From Granulosicoccus sp036478595 (GTDB lineage: Bacteria > Pseudomonadota > Gammaproteobacteria > Granulosicoccales > Granulosicoccaceae), in contig JAZGEF010000052.1 of NCBI GenBank assembly GCA_036478595.1, positions 129,779 through 193,778 of the forward strand: DNA of 64,000 nt, in the 5' to 3' direction. The number at the start of each line of letters is the position of its first letter. Within the stretch, counting starts at the first letter, position 1. The position numbers and the translations under genes are program-made. This document shows, in pieces, positions 7,694 to 17,175 of this stretch. The notes under the pieces were generated by a model. The model was not told where the DNA came from. It did no database searches and saw nothing but the letters and a program-made list of their open reading frames with translations.

Positions 7694-8575
7694 CTATTGG
7701 ACAGAAGGCACGAGGGCCACCGCGATTTGAAATGGTTCGGTCAAATCACGATCAACCAGTTCCACTCGCCATCCTTCTTTTTGGGCTAGTTGGTCCAGGT
7801 ACTCAACACTCATGATAGTGTCGCCGTAGTCCTGATGCTCTAATGAGCTGTTGTTCTTGAACGTTTTGAATGCGTAACCGTTTTCATAAAAATCATCACG
7901 CATTTTTTTTGTATCTTCTTCTGCCCAGTGACCATCACGCACAGCGACCCACTCTACAGAACGAATGGTGGCTACGAAGCAAGAATTTTTACTCATCGCC
8001 GGGCGAAGCGCACGAAGTACGGAAGAGGTGACATCGGCTGGTGTGTGTGTGAATACAGAAAATGCGAAAGCAAAGTCATACAGCTTATCAGTAATTGGAA
8101 ATTGCTCTGGACGTGTCGATATTAGTGACAGGTTATTCTGAATGCTATCGTTGCGGCAATGGTCAAGCGATTCCTGCATAGGATCAACTCCATCGACCTG
8201 GTCCATCGGAGAGTAATAATTCATGATGCGCAGAAGTCGTCCCCAGCCGCAGCCGTAGTCCAGAATATTTTTTCCGTGCAGTCCGCTACCAGTAACACGA
8301 AAAGACATCAAATCGAACAAGCGTGCTAGGTTGCATGAACGCATCATCAAATTCTTGCCATAGTCGCCAACCCATTTCTTCTGCACATCATCGGCTGGCA
8401 TTTGCGGAAGCAGTTTTGAAAGCTCCGGATATTGGGCCAGTGAATCGATGTGTAGATTGCAGAAATCTGCCAGTGCCAGTGAACGCAGTTTCTCATAAAC
8501 AGCGTCCAGGTTACCGGAAGCTGCGAACGACTCTGCATCCTGTAGAACGTTGCGGGATTGATAATTGATTGTCAT
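7694..8575 (-). CDS. Class I SAM-dependent methyltransferase
   Basis: This 293-residue cytosolic protein has the Rossmann methyltransferase motif ILDYGCGWGRLLRIM at residues 104-118, which binds S-adenosylmethionine. An acidic end of strand 2 (QVDGVDPMQESLDHC) follows, then motif IV-like FAFAFSVFTHTPADV. The N-terminal 100 residues are helical and may form a substrate lid. The substrate cannot be predicted, although the fold resembles small-molecule methyltransferases. It is a single gene followed by a strong hairpin. The 286 bases upstream hold no other gene. Confidence 0.8.
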   Translation of the reverse strand: MTINYQSRNVLQDAESFAASGNLDAVYEKLRSLALADFCNLHIDSLAQYPELSKLLPQMPADDVQKKWVGDYGKNLMMRSCNLARLFDLMSFRVTGSGLHGKNILDYGCGWGRLLRIMNYYSPMDQVDGVDPMQESLDHCRNDSIQNNLSLISTRPEQFPITDKLYDFAFAFSVFTHTPADVTSSVLRALRPAMSKNSCFVATIRSVEWVAVRDGHWAEEDTKKMRDDFYENGYAFKTFKNNSSLEHQDYGDTIMSVEYLDQLAQKEGWRVELVDRDLTEPFQIAVALVPSVQ

Positions 8576-8861
8576 TTTGATCTCAGGGTTGTGTACTTTA
8601 CGGAATACACTAGCAAAAGCCTTACCACAATTTCTTTGTGTAGCAATTACGTGGAATATAGGACGACCATTAGCTTGCGAGCTAACGATGGGTATATCCC
8701 CGCGCTGGATGGCAATGCAACTGGTGAAAACCAGGGCGTATTGACACCGGATTTAGTCTGGACAAAACTTGATAAGCTATTGATATAAATTGACAATTCT
8801 GAATTTTCTGATCTTTTAGGGGAATGACTCATCGCGCATAGCGTGCATGCTTCAGAGCGAT

Positions 8862-9590
8862 TTAGAATATCCGGTCGCTTGCATTGTTAAAATCCCATAT
8901 TTCGCGTTCTTCAAGTTGCTGATCAGTGGCGGTAACTAGAATATCAGCAATAAATTCGCCGACTACGCCGGGTTCTGAAATCGATCCATTCGACTCCATC
9001 TCCTTAAACATATCGAACGTTGGTGAACTTTGTTTTGTTGACAATATTGCTTCAACTAGAGGGGTTTGCACTGCGCCAGGATATACGCGAACTATAGTCG
9101 ATTTAGTAATTTCTTTAGCAGCGGAACGCGCAGCCATCTGCGCTGCCGCTTTTACAATTGAATAGCCTGACCAGCCAACCCGAAGATTGTTTGCCGAATA
9201 GGAATCTATGTACAAAATACGCCCATCTGCAACTTCATCTTGCAATGCGTTATTCAATGAAATCGGTACTGTTATATGAATATTAAGATCTGCAAGCATC
9301 TCGTCAGCTTTAAGATCCTGGTATTTTGCAGGTGTTATAAGAGATCCTGCCGCATGAGCTATGCCATCAACTTTGCCAATCAATTTAACTTTCTCTACAA
9401 CAGAATTATGTCCTGGCTTAGTTGATAGGTCGGCAGGGACTATTCGCACGCGGTCGCCACAACTGCTTTTTAGCGACTCAAGCCGATCGACATTCCTTGC
9501 TACGGCAATCACATCATTGTGTCGAACCGCGAGAGATCTCGCGACAGCAAAGCCTATTCCTGACGAAGCACCCGTTACAATGAAAAGCAT
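8862..9590 (-). CDS. Short-chain dehydrogenase/reductase (SDR)
   Basis: This 242-residue NAD(P)-dependent oxidoreductase belongs to the classical SDR family. The cofactor motif TGASSGIG is at residues 6-13, HAAG at 79-82 corresponds to the family NNAG strand, and the catalytic set is Ser130, Tyr143 and Lys147 (YSIVK). A basic residue after strand 2 (VARN) suggests NADP preference. Its substrate is unknown. It is transcribed alone; the nearest gene on the same strand begins about 260 bases upstream. Confidence 0.85.
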   Translation of the reverse strand: MLFIVTGASSGIGFAVARSLAVRHNDVIAVARNVDRLESLKSSCGDRVRIVPADLSTKPGHNSVVEKVKLIGKVDGIAHAAGSLITPAKYQDLKADEMLADLNIHITVPISLNNALQDEVADGRILYIDSYSANNLRVGWSGYSIVKAAAQMAARSAAKEITKSTIVRVYPGAVQTPLVEAILSTKQSSPTFDMFKEMESNGSISEPGVVGEFIADILVTATDQQLEEREIWDFNNASDRIF

Positions 9591-9845
9591 GAAGTATCTC
9601 CTGGGCAGAACGATTTGTCAGTGGCGTAAGAGTTAACTGGAAATGTCATTGAGTATCGTGCTGGGCAGTCGTTTCGCGCCTCCCTCGATATGTCGGGTTT
9701 CTGCGGAGGGCAGCGCTTTTCGACGGCGTGAATAGGTTTTCGTTGGACAGGAGCGTCAGTTAACATTATTACGCAGTTGTGAGTAATTGGGTACAACTAT
9801 AATTGTAAATGCTACTGCTACTGACTTTGCACGCTTTAATAATAC

Positions 9846-10286
9846 CTACACGGCAAGCTCTGTCTGAATGGTATGGCACTCGTTTTCTCTGCCTCGCACC
9901 ACCCGCTGCCCCTCGTGCGCACCGTGAGTCTCGGTTACGATAGTGGCCTTTGCGTTGCCTCTATTATCAGTGCTGCCTATTGGGCTATAGTGAATTACTA
10001 CCCAGTCGTTGATTTTACCTAATCTGTTTGCTCTTAACGTATTTGAAAACGCCACTTGAAAGTGCCAGCCATGGAGGTTTTTGTTCATGACGGGAAGCCA
10101 AGCAATACCTAGCCTGTTGAGCTGCCTTGGTGCTATTTTTCGGAGTGTATCTGCAGCGGCCTGAGAGCGGTAGTCTTGATCTATGGCCAGCAGAGTTTCT
10201 ATCGAGATACGATCACTGTCCGGCTTGAAGGTAATGCCCGGAAGTGTGCTTGGAGAAACAGTACCTCTTTGAGCTAATACAGGCAT
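9846..10286 (-). CDS. Hypothetical protein
   Basis: The ATG at 10286 (minus strand) gives 146 residues and is preceded by AGGAG with a 10-base spacer; a TTG 24 bases upstream would overlap that ribosome binding site. The protein has no signal peptide or membrane segment. The segment NLHGWHFQVAFSNTLRANRL followed by DWVVIHYSP suggests a compact beta-rich domain. I do not recognise the family. It is an isolated gene with long flanking gaps. Confidence 0.55.
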   Translation of the reverse strand: MPVLAQRGTVSPSTLPGITFKPDSDRISIETLLAIDQDYRSQAAADTLRKIAPRQLNRLGIAWLPVMNKNLHGWHFQVAFSNTLRANRLGKINDWVVIHYSPIGSTDNRGNAKATIVTETHGAHEGQRVVRGRENECHTIQTELAV

Positions 10287-11004
10287 AAATGAGAAACTCC
10301 TGAATTGCAATAACTACAACATACACCAACTTTTTGTTAGACATTCGGTTTTCATCAACTGAATTTGGAAATATTAGCGCCCTAACTTAGGTCGATTTGT
10401 AGTTTTTGAACCCTAGGGGTAATATAAAAAGTTGGGCTGCTCAGAATTCTTCGCCCCTATGATGAGCCGTACCCGGTTTCGAGTTTCTGACGGGCATTTA
10501 GAGCGAAGCAGAATTGAAATGACTAAAGAACGGTGCGAGTATTAGCGGGAGTGCAGGCGGGCAATTCGTGGGCCAAAAGTTAAATTTCAACTGCCTGCGA
10601 TGAGCATGACGCGCAATAGGGCGCATCGGTAGATCCAAGCCACCGCTGTTAGCGTATAAAAAACAAGCGTTTTTTGTAAGCAGTATCAGCTGATGATTGT
10701 AGACAATTCGACTAACGTAAATTACCAACAATCCAAAGTAAATCGGGCGAAAAGCGCCGCAGATGTTTTTTATTGGCGATTCACTGTCGATGCTGGTGCA
10801 TTGGTTTTACCGCCCCTCGTATATCGGTTTTACGTTTCCACCTGATGGGGTTCGCAAGCTCGAAGCTGCACAGGCTTACCATAGTTAAAGCCGTGAGCAA
10901 TTTAACGCCAGCGACGCCCGATTCCAAATTAGGATTGAGTAAGCTATTCGATGGCCTTCAATTCTGGCCGGCGCCAACATACTCAGCTAAGCAGAGCCCA
11001 TTAA
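10287..11004. other. Long gap, no supported gene
   Basis: About 700 bases with short open stretches on both strands (for example 10498-10731 minus and 10773-11021 plus). Their composition is not protein-like, they lack ribosome binding sites, and one overlaps the start of the broken VOC gene. I see no convincing gene, RNA or mobile element here. The interval fits the decayed character of the surrounding region. Confidence 0.4.
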
Positions 11005-11358
11005 ATGCTAAAAAACAATGACTCAATTTCTTTTGTCGCTACTCGTGATCCGGCGATATCTCGTGTTTTTTACGAAGGTACGCTCGGCTTAACGCTGGTT
11101 TCGGATGAGCACATTGCGCTCGTATTTGACGTGAACGGTCACATGCTTAGAATTACCATGGTTGACAAACTGATACCCGCAAAACATACCATTTTGGGCT
11201 GACATGTGAGTGATACTTCTGCGATGGCAAAAAAACCTAGGCGCGTGTGGAGTCGTTTTTGAACGATGATAGACCAGGATGAGCTTGGCATTTGGGTATC
11301 GCCATCGGGTGTAAACGTAGCTTGGTTTAAAGATCCTGATGGCAATATTTATCCCTGA
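11005..11358 (+). pseudogene. Broken VOC-family (glyoxalase/bleomycin-resistance-like) gene
   Basis: The start encodes the first half of a VOC domain (SFVATRDPAISRVFYEGTLG, then AKHTILG), where a TGA at 11200-11202 replaces the tryptophan usual in ILGW. The next part resumes in the same frame (HVSDTSAMAKK), shifts after an A7 run (11229-11235) into LGACGVVFER, then returns to the first frame as QDELGIWVSPSGVNVAW and FKDPDGNI. The domain ends at a TGA at 11356. One nonsense codon and two frame changes inactivate what was a gene of about 118 codons. The N-terminal 65 residues alone could not form a complete site. Confidence 0.82.
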
Positions 11359-11527
11359 CACAATTATCCGATAGCACTTCGCAGTAGACACTACTCACCG
11401 GGGAGGCAGCGAAATGTAGAGAAAATTGTTTTTAGCGTTTTCCTGCTAGGATCGATTTTGAGGTTGGTAGATCTGGTCGAATAATTCTAATTTATCAAGC
11501 GCCCGAGTCTATTAATGGAGAGGTTCA

Positions 11528-12022
11528 ATGAAGCAATATAGCAAGCTTTTGAAGCAGCAAGAAAGCCATCATGCACCGATTGTTCTACGAAAGCACGGGC
11601 TTATTTGTAAGCAAGTGTCGTTTGGTAGCGGCCCCGCTCCATTATATTTGGCTAAACCGAATTGGACTAATCGTTTTGATCAAGAGCGTGATACAACGAT
11701 TGGAATTTTTTGCAGTATCTGGGTGTCTCCAGCGCTATTGGGACAAAAGCAGTTTGCCTACAACATTCACTCTAAAGCTATTCGAACCCTACCCGGGTAC
11801 AAGTTAACCTCACAAAAATTTGCTAGTGATTTTCGGAGCCTAGTTAAGACCGACGTATCTAAGTGGCCCGGAATTAGGCTTGACTATGGGCCAACGACAC
11901 TTCTAGAAGGTAGAGAAGTATGCGAGTTAAACAGCTTTGCCGAAAAAATAGAGGAACGCATGCACGGTTTTGTAGACATCCATCTGCACATTGACAATTT
12001 GCTAGAGGCATCTTTGCTTTGA
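11528..12022 (+). CDS. Hypothetical protein
   Basis: This 164-residue soluble protein begins at an ATG preceded by GGAGAGG with good spacing. It is basic in the N-terminal half. Features include FGSGPAPLYLAKPNW and, later, TIGIFCSIWVSPALLG and SFAEKIEERMHGFVDIHLHI. I see no known motif, signal peptide or membrane helix. It is not obviously co-transcribed with neighbours: the flanking gaps of about 170 and 230 bases hold no other gene. Confidence 0.6.
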   Translation: MKQYSKLLKQQESHHAPIVLRKHGLICKQVSFGSGPAPLYLAKPNWTNRFDQERDTTIGIFCSIWVSPALLGQKQFAYNIHSKAIRTLPGYKLTSQKFASDFRSLVKTDVSKWPGIRLDYGPTTLLEGREVCELNSFAEKIEERMHGFVDIHLHIDNLLEASLL

Positions 12023-12251
12023 TCTTATAGAAGGGTGTATTGCTTATAGAAACAGTAGTCGAGCGCTACACTTTCTAGAATGTGCAGCTCGTACCCCTGC
12101 GCTGGCAGTAGCTATTAGGTGAGGCCTTAATGATTAACGGAAGTCGCCTCTGCGGGCTATGTTAAACGTACTCACAGAGCGCACTATTCTATTTTTACGT
12201 GATGCACTAGACTAAGCCGTGATGAAAAGTTTGAAAACGAGCGAGGCAATT

Positions 12252-13145
12252 ATGACAAACGGGCAGTTGAATAAAGTTCAATGGAACATCAATGCACAAA
12301 CGGGTGTGTTGAGCGATGTCTTACTTGGTAAACCTGATCATTTCCGATGGGTTCCGTTGAACTCGATTTCTGCTGTCAATCAAGCCAACCAAGAAAAAAT
12401 GGGTTATCGCTTTGATAGGCAGAAAACCATTCAACAACATCAAAGGATGGTTGATGTATACGAAACGAATGGGGTTCGATGCCATTTTGTAGAAGCAAAT
12501 GAAGGCCTTCCGAGCAGCGTTTTTACTCGTGATTCTAGTTTCATGACACCTTGGGGTGCGGTTATTACCAGCGTGCAAACACCACCTCGACGTCAAGACT
12601 ATTCTGTAGTGTCAGAGTTTTATCTCAAAGCCGGAATCCCGATATGGAATTGGGTAACTGCTGATCATTTTGAAGGCGGTGATTTTGTCATCATAAAACC
12701 AGGTGTGGTTTTGCTCGGATGGTCTGGCGACCGGTCTACCCAAATCGGTGCTGAGCAAGTTGCCACATGGATGGGTGAGATGGGTTGGGAAGCATTCATC
12801 GTTCCGATTCCCCCACAGTTTGTACACATGGATGCTGTTGTTGTGATGTTGGAGAAAAACATGGCTTTAGTCTGCGAGGATGCATTGCCTAAGTACGCTA
12901 TCGAATGGTTAGATCAACAGGGCATTGAACGTATTATCGTTCCCTATGCTGATTGCGTAAAACTGGGAGGCAATGTGGTTAGCCTTGGTAACAAGCGTGT
13001 GTTATCCATGGCCCATAACTTAAATATCAATGCCTTGTTAAAAGCCAAAGATTTTGAGGTTACGGCCATTGACTACGATATGTTTGCGATTGGCGGTGGT
13101 GGTGTTCACTGTTCTTGCCATGAACTCAATAGAGAAAATCAATGA
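12252..13145 (+). CDS. DDAH/arginine-deiminase-fold amidinohydrolase
   Basis: This encodes an enzyme of the guanidino-group-modifying superfamily (DDAH, arginine deiminase, amidinotransferases) that acts on arginine-like substrates through a cysteine thiouronium intermediate. The ATG at 12252 follows GAGG with a 5-base spacer, giving 297 residues; GTG 12219 and ATG 12222 are in-frame alternatives. Visible family residues are FTRDSS (Arg93, Asp94), EGGD at 141-144, the catalytic His192 (HMDAVV) and the nucleophile Cys287 in GGGGVHC. Its length and spacing fit dimethylarginase-like enzymes better than arginine deiminase (about 400 residues). The next gene (GFA, broken) overlaps its stop in an ATGA. 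The exact substrate is unknown. Confidence 0.85.
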   Translation: MTNGQLNKVQWNINAQTGVLSDVLLGKPDHFRWVPLNSISAVNQANQEKMGYRFDRQKTIQQHQRMVDVYETNGVRCHFVEANEGLPSSVFTRDSSFMTPWGAVITSVQTPPRRQDYSVVSEFYLKAGIPIWNWVTADHFEGGDFVIIKPGVVLLGWSGDRSTQIGAEQVATWMGEMGWEAFIVPIPPQFVHMDAVVVMLEKNMALVCEDALPKYAIEWLDQQGIERIIVPYADCVKLGGNVVSLGNKRVLSMAHNLNINALLKAKDFEVTAIDYDMFAIGGGGVHCSCHELNRENQ

Positions 13146-13640
13146 CAATGAAGCATAATAAGGTGGCTGTCCTTACCGGGCGATGCTACTGTGGCGCAAC
13201 AACGTTTAGTGCGACGCAGGATCCGCAAACCGTCGTTTATTGTCTGTCGACGTGCGACCGGGGGCGGGCCAGTTGGGGTGTTTGCGGCTTTGGATGAAGC
13301 AGCAGTGACATTTACGCAAAACGAAGGTCGTACGATCTCCGTTAACCCTGATGTTACGCGTACGCTCTGCGCTGAATGCGGGCCTTCACTTACTGGCCGC
13401 TACGACTATCTTGCTGGGCAGGTTTACATCTCGTTGGGCGTTATCAACCAAGCTATTGATCTCGCTCCAAAAATACATTGCCATGATTCAGGGCGCAATT
13501 CGTGGCTTCATATTGATGATAATTTAGAGCGAGTTGCTGCGACCGCACGTTCAAAAATCCACGATGATTCGAAGTCATTATTACAGACGGGTTGGGATCA
13601 GCCGCGCAGTAAGGTACCGGGGACTTGCTTTGGAAAGTAG
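13142..13640 (+). pseudogene. Frameshifted GFA-family (CENP-V/GFA zinc domain) gene
   Basis: From the ATG at 13142 (overlapping the upstream stop as ATGA) the frame encodes LTGRCYCGATTFSATQDPQ and VVYC, the start of a GFA zinc-binding domain. At about 13244 it leaves frame. The other frame continues with CRRATGGGPVGVFAALDEA, TRTLCAECGPSLTGRYDYL and HCHDSGRN to a TAG at 13640. Comparison with the usual spacing (YCHCSDCRRATGG) indicates that about 11 bases, including codons for zinc-ligand residues, are missing. The intact ancestor was probably translationally coupled to the DDAH-like gene. The last 43 bases overlap the convergent amidinotransferase gene. Confidence 0.82.
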
Positions 13641-14728
13641 TCCTCGCAATTTCCTTCTCGATAAACGTCACCGGTAGCGCAGTGCAAGCCACCACCAAAT
13701 GGATAGGCATCTCTAAACGGCACAGGAATAACGTTCATACCAAGTTTGTCCATTTGTTCCTGTTGATACACCTCGCTTGCCTCAACCACAACTGTTTTAT
13801 GATCGAGGATTAAGCAGTTCATCGATAACCAGGTGCTTGAGTAGCAAAGCGGTGGAGGCCGGTTGTGAGAAGGCGGTGCTGCGTCAACGATTTCCCAATC
13901 GTTAGCTTCAAAGATCTTTCGTTGTTGTTCCGGTAAACGGCGATTGGGATTATTGATTATCAAACCCGGGCGCAGCGGTACAAATGTTGCGTCAATGTGG
14001 ATTGGGTAGGGATCCCCGGGGAAATTCACAGCATGTACGCGGTGATCAGGGAAATGACGTTGCAACCATTCCATTCCTCGACGATTGGTGGTGAGGCCGT
14101 GTTGTACAAATAGGTCCTTACCCAATCGGCATACATCGGCTGCATCGAATAAGGGCTCGTGCTCAGTGGTGACAAAATCTAAGGCTGCAGTTCGTTTCAA
14201 TCTGTCATCGATAGTAATCTCGTCAAAATAGCCGGATTGGAATGATTGCTCATTGAGGCGTGGGCGAGGCGCCTGTTCCCAACGAAAGTTTGGGTCTTCA
14301 TCAAAGTAGCGTTGCATTAAGTCGTGATAAGCCAAGTACTCAAAGTAACGGCAACGAAACGACATGGGCGCCGACAGAATTTCGCAACCGATAGTTAACA
14401 AAACGTCTCGAGGAGGCATGCAGCCGAACTGGCTGGCGGTGGTGAAATCTGGCGTGTTAACCGCTTGATTCCATTGAATGGGAGTGGGACGATCAACCGT
14501 GATGCCGCGCTTCTCCAATACGCTTACTAGGTGGTCTAGCTGGGCATTGGCTTTTTCAACCGTTTCAAGTGGGCGTGGACCCCACATACCTCGCATATCA
14601 CTATCTTCGGGCACTTTGGCCTCGGTGGCAGGCTCGGTTGGCGGAATACAGGTGTGATCCGCCCGACCGACGATAACGTGCTTCAGCGGATCAAATTCAT
14701 TCCAAGAATTGACAACGGTTTTACTCAT
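13598..14728 (-). CDS. Glycine-amidinotransferase-like (AGAT family) enzyme
   Basis: This 376-residue protein is close to L-arginine:glycine amidinotransferase, which moves the amidino group of arginine onto an amine. The catalytic triad of human AGAT (Asp254, His303, Cys407) maps to Asp198 (FDAADVCRLG), His244 (IHIDATF) and Cys350 (GGGLHCATGDV). STWLSMNCLILD also matches the family. The acceptor amine cannot be read from sequence: glycine, taurine, beta-alanine, an inosamine or another amine are all possible. It converges on the GFA pseudogene and the DDAH-like gene, a second enzyme of the same fold. Confidence in the family is high, in the substrate low. Confidence 0.88.
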   Translation of the reverse strand: MSKTVVNSWNEFDPLKHVIVGRADHTCIPPTEPATEAKVPEDSDMRGMWGPRPLETVEKANAQLDHLVSVLEKRGITVDRPTPIQWNQAVNTPDFTTASQFGCMPPRDVLLTIGCEILSAPMSFRCRYFEYLAYHDLMQRYFDEDPNFRWEQAPRPRLNEQSFQSGYFDEITIDDRLKRTAALDFVTTEHEPLFDAADVCRLGKDLFVQHGLTTNRRGMEWLQRHFPDHRVHAVNFPGDPYPIHIDATFVPLRPGLIINNPNRRLPEQQRKIFEANDWEIVDAAPPSHNRPPPLCYSSTWLSMNCLILDHKTVVVEASEVYQQEQMDKLGMNVIPVPFRDAYPFGGGLHCATGDVYREGNCEDYFPKQVPGTLLRG

Positions 14729-14992
14729 GGAGCCAGGCCTCAGTTTTTATAGTGGTAGTGCAGTGAAGCCACACGGCCAAACACGCGAGTGTCGAGTTTA
14801 CGACATAATGAGGATTCGATCTATGGGGCTGAATATTCTAATACTTCGTAGGTTGATTTGGGCCAAGCACACGAACAATGCTTCCGTGCTAACTCAGTGA
14901 AGACAAAAGTGGAGACGGAAATTGGTGAAAAACACCACTCTCAATGAGAGTGGTGTTTATAGTCACGTGAGTTACTAAGTGCACGATATAAA

Positions 14993-16402
14993 TTAATTTT
15001 GCACTGCAACAACGGTCCCCGCTCTGTCCAACATAGAGCCTGACACTATCGCAATTGCACCTGCTGCTCCGATACCCCACCAGCCCGTTTGCAATACCAC
15101 TGACCATAGCGCTGTAGCGTTGATTGCGACGATACTGATTACACCCGTCATTGCAATACCAACAATGGCCGGCCGTTTTAACAGGTAGCCGTACACGCTT
15201 ACGCTTAAAAGAATGGCGGTGCTGATTGCAGTGATTAGTGATTGGCTCGTTATCAGTGCTTGCAGTAGTAGAGTACCACTAGCAATGCCCACCAGGACTG
15301 CACAAAGCGTGTTAGCTAGATCGCGATTTGCTGATACTTTGTTGATGTCTAGTGCTAACAACAATAGTGTCGCTGCACTGATGATCACATACCAACCGTG
15401 GGCAAGGTGATAGGTAAGAACGTTGGCAAGCGAAATACTGAACATCAACGCAATTAGCGTTGCTAATACCGTTAGGAAAGATGTCATTAACCCACTATCA
15501 CTTCGTTGTGTGAGCAAATGCCTTGCGCAAAAGTAGAAACCAGCAGCGAGAATGACTATCAAAAAGCCGGTTGCCTCATATAGAAACAAGCTGCGTACAG
15601 CGATGATTACCGGTGCAACGAATAACAACGCAACTGCGAATCCGCCTTCGGGTGTTTTTAGTGCTAACGAATTTTTGTGATTTTTGTGCACCAGGTAACC
15701 GACTGATGCAGCTGATGCTATAGCGATGATAGCCGACCAAAGTTCCTGACGTACAGGAACCAGCATGAATGCGCTACCTAAAATTAACGCAGTACTTAAC
15801 CATGTTCTCTCTGAGCGAGCTAGTACAGTGAATCCCAACCAAACTATTGGCAGTAACACCAACACGCCTGCAGCCAGTGCTAATGGAATGTCACTGACAC
15901 TCGCTACTGTCCAGTGCGCAAAGCCTGGATAGCTAACGGATATAACGTCTAGCGGGATGATTGAGTAAATCAATGCACCAAACACGGTAAAATTTGCGGT
16001 TATAGAGAGTAAGCCTAGTCCAATAAATATTCGGCTACCGCGTTGCTCTTTAAGTAGCATGCTCATTAGCAGGCCGGCTGCCGTTAGAGCGGTTGTAAAG
16101 CCTATCATAGTCAAAAAGCGATAGAGATCATTAGCAACCTCTACGCCTTCTAGCATGAATAAACCCATGGCAGTTGCAACCCCTAGTGCGCCAAACATTC
16201 GCAGCGCATCTGATACTGATGCGTACCTTCGGGCTAGTGCAAAGATACCTGTTTCTGAAGTTGGCTCAACTGAAGCCTCCTCTAACCCAGAGGGTTCTTC
16301 TGTGTCTCTCTCGAAGGCCTTGTGATTGGGTTTATTCCAATTCGCGTTAGTTTCAGATTGAGGATCAACTACCGTATCGTCTATCGCTAGATCGTTACTC
16401 AT
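14993..16402 (-). CDS. Multi-pass membrane protein, partner of the PspA homologue
   Basis: This 469-residue protein has an acidic soluble N-terminus (about residues 1-55) followed by roughly a dozen or more closely packed hydrophobic helices. No transporter signature is visible; the composition resembles large polytopic proteins of unknown function. Its start overlaps the end of the upstream PspA-like gene by 8 bases, a sign of translational coupling. I infer that the two act together at the inner membrane. The gap of about 260 bases towards the amidinotransferase gene holds no gene. Confidence 0.75.
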   Translation of the reverse strand: MSNDLAIDDTVVDPQSETNANWNKPNHKAFERDTEEPSGLEEASVEPTSETGIFALARRYASVSDALRMFGALGVATAMGLFMLEGVEVANDLYRFLTMIGFTTALTAAGLLMSMLLKEQRGSRIFIGLGLLSITANFTVFGALIYSIIPLDVISVSYPGFAHWTVASVSDIPLALAAGVLVLLPIVWLGFTVLARSERTWLSTALILGSAFMLVPVRQELWSAIIAIASAASVGYLVHKNHKNSLALKTPEGGFAVALLFVAPVIIAVRSLFLYEATGFLIVILAAGFYFCARHLLTQRSDSGLMTSFLTVLATLIALMFSISLANVLTYHLAHGWYVIISAATLLLLALDINKVSANRDLANTLCAVLVGIASGTLLLQALITSQSLITAISTAILLSVSVYGYLLKRPAIVGIAMTGVISIVAINATALWSVVLQTGWWGIGAAGAIAIVSGSMLDRAGTVVAVQN

Positions 16403-17063
16403 TGCTATTACTCCCTTGTGTTACTAGCGCATCCAGTTCTGCTTCGAGGCGCTCGTTTTCTTCATTGGTATCGAATCCTTCTGCCAATTCGTCGGTAGAA
16501 AGATCGGTGTAAAGATGTGAATCATTTAGTAGTTCTGATTGGCCAACTTTCACCTCCCATCTTTCAATCGCATTCTCGACGTCATCACCCATACGCCCAT
16601 CAAGCGTATAAACAATGCTGCCTGCTTGCGCAGCCGCTTCGCGAGATCGCATTTGGTTTCGTTGTTGTTGCAGTGCTTCAACGCGATTGGTGGATTCATC
16701 AATGCTGCCACGTACGCGTTTGATGATTCTGCCGTGCTCGTCTAATTGCTCTCGTGCAATTATTAGCGTTTTTTCCCGCAGCTTTTTGCGTTGCAAACAG
16801 GCCAATGCTTTTTGTCGGTCAGTGTCGGCACAGGCCACTGCGCGATCGGCCCATAACTCAATTTCACTGCTTAATTCGGTAACGCGGTTGTGTTGCTGCA
16901 TGCCGTCTTTTTCCAATCGTGTAAGGCGAGCTTTTGCTCTAACTACGGCCTCTCGACTTTCCTTCAGTGCCGCATCCACTATAGCCTCGTGGTTCTCCAT
17001 GCTGGCAACCGTACGGTCGACTCCAGAGTGGACGGTGGTGACAATACGTTTGAATAGATTCAT
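16395..17063 (-). CDS. PspA/IM30 family membrane-stress protein
   Basis: This 222-residue protein has the PspA/IM30 pattern: an N-terminal amphipathic start (MNLFKRIVTTVHSGVDRTVASMEN) and then a long coiled coil up to about residue 145, ending in an acidic tail. PspA-type proteins coat and stabilise damaged inner membranes and form ESCRT-III-like assemblies. Canonical Psp partners (PspB, PspC, PspF) are absent here; the linked gene instead encodes a large multi-pass membrane protein. GGAG lies upstream of the ATG. A 6-base inverted repeat (TAGCTC at 17069-17074, GAGCTA at 17086-17091) sits in the leader and could be an operator. Confidence 0.82.
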   Translation of the reverse strand: MNLFKRIVTTVHSGVDRTVASMENHEAIVDAALKESREAVVRAKARLTRLEKDGMQQHNRVTELSSEIELWADRAVACADTDRQKALACLQRKKLREKTLIIAREQLDEHGRIIKRVRGSIDESTNRVEALQQQRNQMRSREAAAQAGSIVYTLDGRMGDDVENAIERWEVKVGQSELLNDSHLYTDLSTDELAEGFDTNEENERLEAELDALVTQGSNSNE

Positions 17064-17175
17064 TGTTTTAGCTCCTGTGTGTGTAGAGCTAGTGTCGCCA
17101 AAAAGTCTATATAACGCTACCTTTATAAAATTAGACTAGAATACATGGCCTCAGGGTTTAATAATACGGTACTTT

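Noticed and set aside
10498..11021. Short open frames on both strands in the gap before the VOC pseudogene
   Set aside because: No ribosome binding site, unusual amino acid composition, and overlap with the broken VOC gene on the plus strand.
17064..17175. Sigma-54 promoter upstream of the pspA-like gene, as in E. coli psp
   Set aside because: I found no GG/GC -24/-12 pair with the right spacing, and no PspF-like activator gene nearby.
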